DNA of 64,000 nucleotides from Streptosporangium sandarakinum (GTDB lineage Bacteria; Actinomycetota; Actinomycetes; Streptosporangiales; Streptosporangiaceae): contig NZ_JACCCO010000003.1 of the NCBI RefSeq assembly GCF_013409935.1, positions 1,054,001 to 1,118,000 of the forward strand. The letters run 5' to 3'. The notes beneath the pieces are model-generated. The model ran no database searches and was not told the origin of the DNA. It saw only the letters and a list, made by a program, of their open reading frames with translations. Positions 42,784-50,698 of the stretch are shown piece by piece. A program made the position numbers and the translations under genes. Numbering within the stretch: the stretch's first letter is position 1; every line of letters begins with the position of its first letter.

Positions 42784-43772
42784 GCGCGCCCCCCTACCTG
42801 GACGGGCCGGCGCTGCGCGAGCTGGTGCCGATGGCCACGGCCGTCCGGGTGCTGGAGGAGGCGCTGCTCGCCGGGCTCGACCCCGAGGACGGCCCGCAGC
42901 GGCCCGTCGTGGAGGTCCCCGCCGGGCAACTGCTGCTGATGCCCGCCGCCTGGGGCCGCTTCACCGGGATCAAGGTGGCCGGCGTCGCCCCGGGCAACCC
43001 CGCCCGCGGCCTGCCCCGGATCTGCGGCACCTACCTGCTGATGGACGGCGAGACCCTCGTCCCGCTGGCCGTGCTGGACGGCGCCGCGCTCACCGCGCTG
43101 CGCACCCCGGCCGTCTCGGCGCTGGCCGTACGGCACCTGGCAGCCGAGGACGCCGGGCACCTGACGGTGTTCGGCACCGGGCCGCAGGCGTGGGGGCACG
43201 TGGAGGCGCTGCGCGCGGTCCGGCCGCTGCGGAGGGTCAGCGTGGTCGCCCGGGACCCGGCGCGGGCGGAGGAGTTCGCCGCCCGCTGCGCCGCCGCGGG
43301 CCTGCGGGCGGACACCCTGCCCGCCACGGCGCCCGCCGCCGGGTACGGAGCACCGCCCGGAACGGCGCCCGCCCTGGCCGATCCCGGACAGTCCGGCCTC
43401 GTGGCCTGCTGTACCACCTCCAGGACCCCGTTGTTCGACGGTAGGATGATCCGCGACGGCGTGACCGTGATCGCGGTCGGCTCCCACGAGCCGGACGCCC
43501 GGGAGATCGACGATGACCTCGTCGCGCGGTCCACCGTGGTCGTCGAGGCGCGCCGCGCCGCCCTCGCCGAGGCGGGAGATCTGGTCATCCCGATACGGAA
43601 CGGTACGATCACTTCCGGTCATCTCGCCGGGAACCTCGCGGACCTGGTCACCGGTGCCGTGTCCCCCGGCCCGGGGCCGCGGGTGTTCAAGAGCGTGGGC
43701 ATGGCGTGGGAGGACCTGGTGGTGGCGGGAGCCGCCTACGAGGCGTGGCTGCGGGCCCGGACGACGAGATGA
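42780..43772 (+). CDS. Ornithine cyclodeaminase/mu-crystallin-family imine reductase
   Basis: NAD(P)H-dependent enzyme of 330 residues, likely reducing pyrroline-2-carboxylate to L-proline in trans-3-hydroxyproline use. It has the family elements FTGIKVAGVAPGNPARGLPR, TALRTPAVSALAVRHLA, the Rossmann motif LTVFGTGPQAWGHVEAL and IAVGSHEPDAREID. Classical ornithine cyclodeaminase is an alternative, but the pairing with a racemase-family gene favours the reductase. ATG overlaps the upstream stop; the GntR gene overlaps its stop as ATGA. Confidence 0.87.
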   Translation: MSAPPYLDGPALRELVPMATAVRVLEEALLAGLDPEDGPQRPVVEVPAGQLLLMPAAWGRFTGIKVAGVAPGNPARGLPRICGTYLLMDGETLVPLAVLDGAALTALRTPAVSALAVRHLAAEDAGHLTVFGTGPQAWGHVEALRAVRPLRRVSVVARDPARAEEFAARCAAAGLRADTLPATAPAAGYGAPPGTAPALADPGQSGLVACCTTSRTPLFDGRMIRDGVTVIAVGSHEPDAREIDDDLVARSTVVVEARRAALAEAGDLVIPIRNGTITSGHLAGNLADLVTGAVSPGPGPRVFKSVGMAWEDLVVAGAAYEAWLRARTTR

Positions 43773-44482
43773 GAGGCGGGAGGATGGCTCCTTCGGCGGA
43801 CGACCGGCTCGACCTGCCGGCGGTGGGTGAGCGGCAGAGCCTGCGGGAGCAGGTGGCGCACGCCCTGCGGGCCGCCCTGATCACCGGCGAGATGCGGCCC
43901 GGCGTCGTGTACTCGGCGCCCGTGCTGGCCGCCCAGTTCGGCGTCTCGGCCACCCCGGTGCGCGAGGCGATGCTCGACCTCGCCAAGGAGGGCCTGGTCG
44001 AGGCGGTGCGCAACAAGGGCTTCCGGGTCACCGAGCTGTCCGACCGCGACCTGGACGAGCTCACCGAGATCCGGCTGCTCATCGAGGTGCCCACGGTGAC
44101 CCGCCTGGCCGCCGCGGGCGGTACGGACGGCACGGGCGGCGCCGCGAGGTTCGACCCGCTGCGCCCGCTGGCCCGGAAGATCGTCGACGCGGCCGACCGC
44201 GGCGACCTGATCGCCTATGTCGACGCCGACATCCGCTTCCACCTGGAACTGCTGGCGCTGGCCGGAAACGCGCACCTGGTGGACGTGGTGCGCGACCTGC
44301 GCGGCCGCGCCCGCCTGTACGGCCTGCCCGCCCTCAGCGCCCGGGGCGGCCTGGCCGGCTCCGCCCGCGAGCACCTCGAACTGCTCGACCTGCTGGCGGC
44401 CGGCGACCGGGAGGGCACCGAGCGGCTGATCCGCCGCCACATCGGCCACGTCCGCGGCATCTGGGCCGGCGGCACCGACTAG
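43769..44482 (+). CDS. GntR-family (FCD domain) transcriptional regulator
   Basis: Probable ligand-responsive repressor of the hydroxyproline island, 237 residues. The winged helix is about residues 22-90 (SLREQVAHALRAALITGEMR, AAQFGVSATPVREAMLDLAK, FRVTELSDRDLDEL) and the C-terminal FCD/VanR-type helical domain has the metal/ligand histidines in DADIRFHLELLALAGN and SAREHLELLDLLAAG. ATG 43769 overlaps the reductase stop; ATG 43784 lies immediately after GGGAGG, too close. Candidate operators are at 31790 and 36902. Confidence 0.9.
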   Translation: MRGGRMAPSADDRLDLPAVGERQSLREQVAHALRAALITGEMRPGVVYSAPVLAAQFGVSATPVREAMLDLAKEGLVEAVRNKGFRVTELSDRDLDELTEIRLLIEVPTVTRLAAAGGTDGTGGAARFDPLRPLARKIVDAADRGDLIAYVDADIRFHLELLALAGNAHLVDVVRDLRGRARLYGLPALSARGGLAGSAREHLELLDLLAAGDREGTERLIRRHIGHVRGIWAGGTD

Positions 44483-44505
44483 GTCCGGTGCCGTCCGGGC
44501 CCGGG

Positions 44506-44540
44506 GCCGCGCGCCGTACGTTCCGGGAAGGGCGCGCGGC
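44506..44540. terminator. Perfect 10-bp hairpin between convergent genes
   Basis: GCCGCGCGCC at 44506-44515 pairs with GGCGCGCGGC at 44531-44540 around a 15-base loop, 23 bp after the GntR stop and 31 bp before the EamA stop. It marks the end of the hydroxyproline island. Confidence 0.6.
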
Positions 44541-44571
44541 GGCGCCGTTCGCGGGGCCCGCCGGGCGCGGG

Positions 44572-45486
44572 TCAGCGGGTGCTGCGGGTGGCGCCCACGC
44601 TGGCGACGACCACGCAGGCGATGGCGGCCCACTCGCGTGCCTCCAGCACCTCGCCCAGCACGACCAGCCCGATCAGCGCCGCCGCGGCCGGCTCCAGGCT
44701 CATCAGGATGCCGAACACCTGCTTGGGCATCCTGCGCAGCGCCTCCAGCTCGATCGAGTAGGGGATGACCGACGACAGCAGGCCCACCCCGAGCCCGATC
44801 AGCAGCACCTCGGGCCGCAGCAGGTCGGCGCCGCCCGTCCCGACCCCCAGCGGCGCGATCACCACGAACGCCACGATCATCGCGAAGGACAGGCCGGTCG
44901 TGCCGGGGAAGCGCCGGCCCACGGCCGCCGACAGCAGGATGTAGCCGGCCCAGCAGAGCGCGGCCACCAGCGCGAAGGCGATCCCGGCCCAGCTCGTCCC
45001 GGCCGCCGCGCCCCACGGGGCCAGCAGTACGATCCCCGATCCGGCCAGCAGGACCCAGAGCAGGTCCAGGCGGCGGCGTGAGGCGGCGACCGCCACCCCG
45101 AGCGGCCCGAGGAACTCGATCGCCACCGCGATGCCCATGGGCAGCCGGGCCAGCGCCTCGTAGAAGGACAGGTTCATCACGCCCAGGATCACGCCGAACG
45201 CCACCCCGGCCGCGACGTCCGCCCGGGTCAGGCCCCGCAGCCGGGGCCGGGCGACCAGGCCCAGGACCAGCGCGCTCATCGCGATGCGCAGGAACACCAC
45301 CGCGCTCGGCGGCAGCTGCGTGAACAGGTCCTTGGCGAAGCCCGCGCCGAGCTGCACCGACAGGATGGCCAGCAGCACCAGTCCGGACGGCGGGATGGCG
45401 TCGGAGGCGGTCCGCAGCAGCGCTCCCGGCCCCGGCAGGCCCCGCCGGTACGGTTCCGCGGGTCCCGGCAGCCCCTCGGCGGTCAT
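44572..45486 (-). CDS. EamA/RhtA-family transporter
   Basis: Predicted inner-membrane drug/metabolite exporter of 304 residues with ten helices in two EamA repeats. GVMNLSFYEALARLPMGIAV, then AIEFLGPLGVAV, and SSVIPYSIELEALRRMPKQV match RhtA (threonine/homoserine exporter)-like proteins. The substrate is inference; amino acids or homoserine derivatives are likely. Codon use looks like the neighbours. ATG at 45486, convergent with the GntR gene. Confidence 0.9.
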   Translation of the reverse strand: MTAEGLPGPAEPYRRGLPGPGALLRTASDAIPPSGLVLLAILSVQLGAGFAKDLFTQLPPSAVVFLRIAMSALVLGLVARPRLRGLTRADVAAGVAFGVILGVMNLSFYEALARLPMGIAVAIEFLGPLGVAVAASRRRLDLLWVLLAGSGIVLLAPWGAAAGTSWAGIAFALVAALCWAGYILLSAAVGRRFPGTTGLSFAMIVAFVVIAPLGVGTGGADLLRPEVLLIGLGVGLLSSVIPYSIELEALRRMPKQVFGILMSLEPAAAALIGLVVLGEVLEAREWAAIACVVVASVGATRSTR

Positions 45487-45658
45487 GAGACTCCCTAGTG
45501 TCAGTGCCGTATCGACTTGCAGACCTTACTCGCCGGGGCTGGGACGGCCGAGCGGCATCCGGGATGTGAGATCACCGGCGGTCACGGGAGGGCGCCCGCC
45601 CGGACACCCGCCTGGACATCCGGGCGGGGCGCCGCCGGGTCGTTCCCGGCCGGCGGGG

Positions 45659-46426
45659 TCATTCCCAGCGGAAGGTGCGGGAGGCCAGGGCCAGCGAGAC
45701 CGCCGCCCAGGCCGCGAGGATCGCGACGGCGCCCAGCGGGAGCGCCGCGCCGTCGGTCAGCACCGAGCGCAGCCCGCCGGTCAGCGCGGAGATCGGCAGC
45801 AGCCGCAGCACCGGCTCCACCGCCGCGGGGAAGGCCGTCAGCGGGAAGATCACCCCGCCGCAGCCCAGCAGGATCAGGTAGACCAGGTTGGCCCCGGCGA
45901 GCGTGGCCTCGGCGCGCAGGGTGCCGGCCATCAGCAGCCCGAGGCCGCTGAAGGCGGCGGTGCCGAGCAGGATCAGCACCAGCGCGGCCAGGGGGGAGCC
46001 CGCGGGGCGCCAGCCCAGGGCCAGCGCCACCGCGCCGATGACGACCACCTGGACGACCTCCACGGCGATCACCGCGAGCGTCTTGGCCAGCATCAGCCCG
46101 GCCCGGGACAGCGGGCTGGCGCCCAGCCGCTTGAGCACGCCGTACCGGCGCTCGAAGCCGGTCGCGATGGCCTGGCCGGTGAAGGCGGTGGACATCACCG
46201 CCAGCGCGATCACGCCGGGGGCGATGAAGGCGACCCGGGAGCCGCGGCCGACGTTCACCAGCGACGTGGTGGAGAAGCCGACGAGCAGCAGCACCGGGAT
46301 GATCAGGGTGAGCAGGAGCTGCTCGCCGTTGCGGAGGGTCGACTTGATCTCCGCGCCCGCCTGCGCGAGCACCATCCGCGGCAGTGGGGCGGCGCCGGGC
46401 GACGGGGTGAGGTCGAGGGTGGTCAC
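45659..46426 (-). CDS. ABC-2-type exporter permease
   Basis: Membrane subunit of 255 residues with six predicted helices and the ABC-2 features of multidrug or polyketide exporters (LRNGEQLLLTLIIPVLLLVG, FERRYGVLKRLGASPLSRAG, GGVIFPLTAFPAAVEPVLRL). It starts at GTG 46426, 46 bp after the stop of its ATPase partner. The pair resembles the DrrAB/YadGH organisation; the substrate is unknown. Confidence 0.9.
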   Translation of the reverse strand: MTTLDLTPSPGAAPLPRMVLAQAGAEIKSTLRNGEQLLLTLIIPVLLLVGFSTTSLVNVGRGSRVAFIAPGVIALAVMSTAFTGQAIATGFERRYGVLKRLGASPLSRAGLMLAKTLAVIAVEVVQVVVIGAVALALGWRPAGSPLAALVLILLGTAAFSGLGLLMAGTLRAEATLAGANLVYLILLGCGGVIFPLTAFPAAVEPVLRLLPISALTGGLRSVLTDGAALPLGAVAILAAWAAVSLALASRTFRWE

Positions 46427-46472
46427 TGTGCTCTCCGTGCTCTTCCGGTCGGTCCGCCGCGGGGCGTGGTGG

Positions 46473-47381
46473 TCATCGGAGCTCCCGGCCGGTCAGCTCC
46501 AGGAAGACGTCCTCCAGCGTGCGGCGCTCGATGCTGAGGTCGGCGGCCGTGACGCCCTCCGCGGCGCACCAGGTGGTCACGGTGGCCAGCAGCTCCGGGC
46601 CGACCTGCCCCTCGACGATGTAGTGCCCCGAGGGGGACTCCTTGGCCGTGCTGCCGGAGGGCAGGGCGGCCAGCAGCTCGTCCAGTGACAGGCCCGGCCG
46701 GGCGCGGAAGCGCAGCTGCCGCTCGGCGCCGGTGAGGGCGCTCGGGGTGCCCTCGGCGACCACCCCGCCGTGGTCGATGATCACGACGTGGTCGGAGAGC
46801 CTCTCGGCCTCGTCCATGTGGTGGGTGGTGAGCACCACCGACACGCCCGCGGTCCGCAGGTCGGCGACGAGGTCCCAGCAGGCGTGCCGGGCCTGCGGGT
46901 CCAGGCCCGCGGTCGGCTCGTCGAGGAAGACCAGCTCCGGGCGGCCGATGACGGCCGCGGCCAGCGACACGCGCTGCTGCTGCCCGCCCGACAGCCTGCG
47001 GTACGGCGTGCGGGCGTGCTCGGTCATCCCGAGCCGCTCCAGCAGCGCCGCCGGGTCCAGGGGGCGGGCGTGGAAGCGCGCCATCAGGCGCAGCCACTCC
47101 CCGCAGCGCGCCGCCGGGGGGACGCCCCCGGCCTGGAGCATCACCCCGACCCGGGCGCGCAGCTCCGGCCGCGTGGGGGGAAGGCCCAGCACCCGGACGG
47201 TGCCGCCGTCGGGCCGCCGGAACCCCTCGCAGATCTCGATGGTCGAGGTCTTGCCCGCCCCGTTGGGGCCGAGGATGGCGGTGACCGCGCCGCGGCCCGC
47301 GGTGAGCGTGAGGCCGTCGATCGCGGTGGTACGGCCGTATCTCTTGACCAGATCGATGATCTCGACGGCTGGGGACTCCAT
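46473..47381 (-). CDS. ABC exporter ATP-binding protein
   Basis: ATPase of 302 residues for the ABC-2 permease downstream. Walker A GPNGAGKTS (about residue 37), signature LSGGQQQRVSLAAA, Walker B LVFLDEPTAGLDPQ and switch His in VLTTHHMDEAE are in order, and a C-terminal regulatory segment of about 80 residues ends ERRTLEDVFLELTGREL. I chose ATG 47381, directly at the conserved sequence; the longer frame is low complexity. Little leader remains before that ATG, and the divergent VOC gene begins at 47578. Confidence 0.92.
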   Translation of the reverse strand: MESPAVEIIDLVKRYGRTTAIDGLTLTAGRGAVTAILGPNGAGKTSTIEICEGFRRPDGGTVRVLGLPPTRPELRARVGVMLQAGGVPPAARCGEWLRLMARFHARPLDPAALLERLGMTEHARTPYRRLSGGQQQRVSLAAAVIGRPELVFLDEPTAGLDPQARHACWDLVADLRTAGVSVVLTTHHMDEAERLSDHVVIIDHGGVVAEGTPSALTGAERQLRFRARPGLSLDELLAALPSGSTAKESPSGHYIVEGQVGPELLATVTTWCAAEGVTAADLSIERRTLEDVFLELTGRELR

Positions 47382-47577
47382 GACCACGAGTTTAGGGACT
47401 GCGCCGGATGCTCCCGCTGCCGGACCTGCGGTTGTTCCCGTCGTGGCGGCGGGCCGTCCCGGCGTCCGGTAAAGGCTTCGGGCGGATCCCGCCAAGGCGG
47501 CCGATCGGCCGCCGGGTCCGCCGCGGGCCGCGTGCCACTCTGTGCCTGTCCCGAATCACGACATGAGGAGGTTCGGC

Positions 47578-48390
47578 GTGTCCGAGCGGAGTGGCTGCAA
47601 ATCAGGTGTCCCGTGCTGGGTGGAGCTGTCGAGCGCCGACGTCACCCTGTCGGTCCGGTTCTACCGCGAGGTCTTCGGCTGGGAGGCGGTGTTCGACCCG
47701 CGTCCGGAGTCCGGCGGGTACGGCCGGTTCACGCTCGGCGGCAGGGCCGTGGCCGGGGTCGGTCCCGGTTCGGGCGACGGCGTCCCCTCTGTCTGGAACA
47801 CCTACGTGGCCACCGACGACGCGGGCGTCACGGCGCTGAAGGTCCGCGCGGCCGGGGGAGGGATCGTCTGCGAGCCGGCGGAGGTCTTCGACGAGGGCGT
47901 CGCCGCGGCCTTCCAGGACCCGTGGGGCGCCGTCTTCGCCGCCTGGCAGCCGGGCCTGCACCGGGGAGCGGAGGTGACCGGCGAGCCGGGCGCGTTCGCC
48001 TGGAGCGAGCTGGTCACCGCCGACCCCCGCGGCTGCGACCCCTTCTACGCGTCCGTCTTCGGCTGGAGCCGCGGCGACGGCGGGACCGGCGGCGCGGACG
48101 GGACCGACGCGATCGGCGGGCCGGACGGCGACCGCGTCGAGTGGCGGGTGGACGGCCGCCCCGTCGCCGGGGCCTCGGCGGCCTGGGGGCCGCTCCCGCC
48201 CGGCGCGCCGCCGTACTGGCTGGCCTGCTTCGCCGTCGAGGACGTCGGCGAGGCCGTGGCGAGGATCGTCCACCTGGGCGGCTCCCTGGAGATGCCGCCC
48301 GCGACGACGCCGGCGGGCAGGACGGCGGTCGTCGCCGACCCGCAGGCGGCCCTGTTCGCCGTGGTCGGCCCGCGGGAGGCGACCGGCTGA
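47578..48390 (+). CDS. Double VOC (glyoxalase/bleomycin-resistance-like) protein
   Basis: Cytosolic protein of 270 residues with two tandem VOC-type domains, about residues 7-125 (WVELSSADVTLSVRFYREVF, DPWGAVFAAWQPG) and 135-265 (AWSELVTADPRGCDPFYASV, DPQAALFAVVGP), like the actinobacterial CFP30.5/hydroxylase-type proteins. The catalytic role is not established and typical metal ligands are not obvious. GTG 47578 is chosen because GAGGAGG lies at 47566-47572; the ATG at 47563 precedes it. Divergent from the ABC exporter genes. Confidence 0.85.
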   Translation: MSERSGCKSGVPCWVELSSADVTLSVRFYREVFGWEAVFDPRPESGGYGRFTLGGRAVAGVGPGSGDGVPSVWNTYVATDDAGVTALKVRAAGGGIVCEPAEVFDEGVAAAFQDPWGAVFAAWQPGLHRGAEVTGEPGAFAWSELVTADPRGCDPFYASVFGWSRGDGGTGGADGTDAIGGPDGDRVEWRVDGRPVAGASAAWGPLPPGAPPYWLACFAVEDVGEAVARIVHLGGSLEMPPATTPAGRTAVVADPQAALFAVVGPREATG

Positions 48391-48415
48391 GCCCGATACT
48401 TTTTCCATCACGTTT

Positions 48416-48434
48416 CCGAAATTTGGGAATTCGG
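48416..48434. promoter_or_regulatory. AT-rich inverted repeat CCGAA-N9-TTCGG before MFS gene
   Basis: CCGAA at 48416-48420 and TTCGG at 48430-48434 flank an AT-rich centre, in the 118-bp gap upstream of the MFS start at 48509. AT-rich sequence is rare in this window, so it may mark the promoter/operator of the pump. Weak evidence. Confidence 0.3.
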
Positions 48435-48508
48435 ATGACCTGATTGCGGTTCCAGACCCCTGGCCCTCAAGGGCCCATCGTGGCCCGTGAGGGAAAAGGG
48501 GTTGGAGA

Positions 48509-49816
48509 ATGACCGCGGCAGCCGCCGAGTCGGAGAAGGCGCCCGTCGAGACCGCGCGGGCGCCCGCCGCGCCCGAGGACGCGCCGGCCGGGCCCGGGGA
48601 GGCGCCCGCCACGCGGCGCGGGGGGATGCTGCTGCTCATCCTGGGCGCGCTGTCCGCGATCGGCCCGCTGTCGATCGACATGTACCTGCCGGCGCTGCCG
48701 TCCATCGCCGCCGAGATGAACGCCGGCCAGTCCCAGGTGCAGCTCAGCCTGACCGCCTGCCTGATCGGGGTCTCGGTGGGGCAGGTCCTCGCCGGCCCGA
48801 TCAGCGACGTGCGGGGGCGGCGGGCGCCGCTGCTGATCGGGATCGCCGCCTACGCCGTCGCCTCCCTGCTGTGCGCGTTCTCGCCCGGCGTCTACGGCCT
48901 GATCGGGTTCCGGCTGCTGCAGGGCGTGGCGGGCGGCGCCGCGCTGGTGATCGTGCGGGCCGTCGTCCGCGACCTGTACCACGGCGCGGCCATCGCCCGC
49001 ATCTTCGCCACCCTCATGCTGGTCAGCGGCCTCGCGCCGATCCTCGCCCCCATCGCGGGCGCCCAGCTGCTCGAACACACCTCCTGGCGGGGCGTGTTCG
49101 TCTCGCTCGCCGTCGCGGGGCTGCTCCTGCTCGCGGCGGCCCTGTTCGGGGTGCGCGAGACGCTGCCGCCCGACCGGCGCGAGGAGGGCGGGCTGCGGCA
49201 CACCCTCGTCACCTTCTGGCACCTGCTGCGCGACCGGTCGTTCATGTCCAGCGCGCTGACCGCGGGCCTGGGCTTCGGTGCGATGTTCGCCTACATCTCC
49301 GCCTCGCCGTTCGTGATCCAGGAGGTCTACGGCGCCTCCCCGCAGACCTACTCGCTGCTGTTCGCGCTGAACGCCTGCGGGCTGACCATCACCGCGCAGC
49401 TCGGCGGGCGCCTGGCCGGGCGCAGGGTCGCCCCTGCCCGGCTGATCGTCATCGGCCTGGTCCTCTTCGCCGCGGGCGCCGCCGTGCTGCTGGTCACCGC
49501 CCTCGCCGGGCTGCCCCTGCCGGCGCTGGCCGCCGGCCTGCTCGTCATGATGTGCGGGGGCGGCCTGGTGATGCCCGGCGCCGGGGCGCTCGCCCTGGCC
49601 GGGCAGCCGCAGCAGGTCGCCGGGAGCGCCTCGGCGCTGACCGGCGTGCTGCAGTTCGCGCTCGGCGCGGTCGCCGCGCCGCTGACCGGGCTGGCCGGCG
49701 GGGGAGCGCTGCCGATGGCCGCCGTGCTCGCCGCCTTCGCGCTCGCCGCCCTCGCCGCCTTCACCGTGCTGCGCCGCGGCGCGACCGGCGCCACTCCCGA
49801 GGCTTCCGCTGATTAG
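48509..49816 (+). CDS. Bcr/CflA-type MFS multidrug efflux transporter
   Basis: Inner-membrane proton-driven drug exporter of 435 residues with 12 helices. The N-terminal cytoplasmic tail of about 35 residues is Ala/Pro/Glu-rich. Diagnostic sequences are IGPLSIDMYLPALPSIAAEM in helix 1, motif A GPISDVRGRRAPLLIG, and SGLAPILAPIAGAQLL, all typical of the Bcr/CflA subfamily. ATG 48509 has a GGGGTTGGAG-like upstream region. It precedes sufR but is probably a separate unit. Confidence 0.93.
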   Translation: MTAAAAESEKAPVETARAPAAPEDAPAGPGEAPATRRGGMLLLILGALSAIGPLSIDMYLPALPSIAAEMNAGQSQVQLSLTACLIGVSVGQVLAGPISDVRGRRAPLLIGIAAYAVASLLCAFSPGVYGLIGFRLLQGVAGGAALVIVRAVVRDLYHGAAIARIFATLMLVSGLAPILAPIAGAQLLEHTSWRGVFVSLAVAGLLLLAAALFGVRETLPPDRREEGGLRHTLVTFWHLLRDRSFMSSALTAGLGFGAMFAYISASPFVIQEVYGASPQTYSLLFALNACGLTITAQLGGRLAGRRVAPARLIVIGLVLFAAGAAVLLVTALAGLPLPALAAGLLVMMCGGGLVMPGAGALALAGQPQQVAGSASALTGVLQFALGAVAAPLTGLAGGGALPMAAVLAAFALAALAAFTVLRRGATGATPEASAD

Positions 49817-49831
49817 GTAAGCCTTCCCTGC
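49813..49831 (+). promoter_or_regulatory. Iron-box-like sequence upstream of sufR
   Basis: TTAGGTAAGCCTTCCCTGC (49813-49831) matches the IdeR/DmdR/DtxR iron-box consensus at 13 of 19 positions by my alignment, with a strong left half and weak right half. It begins at the MFS stop codon and is 73-91 bp upstream of sufR. Iron regulation of suf by DtxR-type proteins is known in corynebacteria, so the site is plausible but unproven. Confidence 0.35.
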
Positions 49832-49867
49832 GTGATGAATCGCACCGGAAGGGCCGCACGCCGCGGT

Positions 49868-49907
49868 TTGTCAGGCGGGAAGGAATTACGCCACACTGAT
49901 GTTGTGA
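49868..49907 (+). promoter_or_regulatory. sufR promoter and SufR operator overlapping start codon
   Basis: ACACT-GATGT-TGTGA at 49893-49907 exactly fits the ACACT-N5-TGTGA inverted repeat reported for mycobacterial SufR. TTGTCA (49868-49873) and CACACT (49892-49897, spacer 18) could be the -35 and -10, placing the transcription start at or next to GTG 49904. This would make sufR leaderless and self-repressed. Recall of the published site should be verified. Confidence 0.6.
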
Positions 49908-50698
49908 AATACGTGACCGAGATGCAGGACGCCCGGGAGGCCGCCGCCGCGCGGCAGTCCGGCGTGTCCGCCGAGCGCAGCACGCGCGCGCGTGTCGCCC
50001 GGCTCATCCTGGAGCACGGACCCATCACCGCCGCCGCCCTCGGCGAACGGCTCGGGCTCACCCCCGCCGCCGTCCGCCGCCACCTCGACACCCTGCTGGC
50101 CGAGGGCATGATCGAGCCCCGTACGGCCCGGCCCCGGGGTCAGCGCGGACGCGGGCGGCCGGCGAAGCTGTTCGCCATCACCGACGCGGGACGCAGCGCC
50201 TTCGAGCACGCCTACGACGGGCTCGCCGGCAACGCCCTGCGTTTCATCGCCGACCGCATGGGATCGGAGGCGGTGGCGGAGTTCGCCCGTTCGCAGGTGT
50301 CCGGCCTCGTCGGCCGCCTGCTGCCCAGGATGCGCGAGGTCCCCGCCGACCAGCGGGTGCGCGTCCTGGCCGAGGCCCTGTCGGACGACGGCTACGCCGC
50401 CTCCGCCAGCGGGGCCGGATCCGGGGGCGAGCAACTGTGCCAGCACCATTGCCCCGTGGCCCATGTGGCGGCGGAGTTCCCCCAGCTGTGCGAGGCCGAG
50501 ACGGAGGCGTTCGCGCACATCCTCGGCACGCCGGTGCAGCGACTGGCGACCATCGCCCACGGCGACGGCATCTGCACCACGCACGTGAGCCCGCGCAGGA
50601 CGCCCGGCCCGGACGCGCTCCGGCGGGCGGCCGGGTCCGAGCGGCCCGCACCCCGTCAAGAAACCACCGACGAAACGAGCAAGGAGACCGGAAGGTGA
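49904..50698 (+). CDS. sufR: Fe-S-responsive suf operon repressor SufR
   Basis: Winged-helix repressor that senses Fe-S status through a bound cluster and controls the suf operon. The 264-residue protein has an N-terminal HTH ([20 protein letters not shown], then [20 protein letters not shown]) and C-terminal cluster cysteines Cys179, Cys183 and Cys196 in LCQHHC and FPQLC, with Cys224 as a possible fourth ligand. GTG 49904 is chosen because the operator/promoter implies a leaderless start there; GTG 49913 and ATG 49922 are alternatives. It heads the operon and overlaps sufB as GTGA. Confidence 0.92.
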   Translation: MKYVTEMQDAREAAAARQSGVSAERSTRARVARLILEHGPITAAALGERLGLTPAAVRRHLDTLLAEGMIEPRTARPRGQRGRGRPAKLFAITDAGRSAFEHAYDGLAGNALRFIADRMGSEAVAEFARSQVSGLVGRLLPRMREVPADQRVRVLAEALSDDGYAASASGAGSGGEQLCQHHCPVAHVAAEFPQLCEAETEAFAHILGTPVQRLATIAHGDGICTTHVSPRRTPGPDALRRAAGSERPAPRQETTDETSKETGR

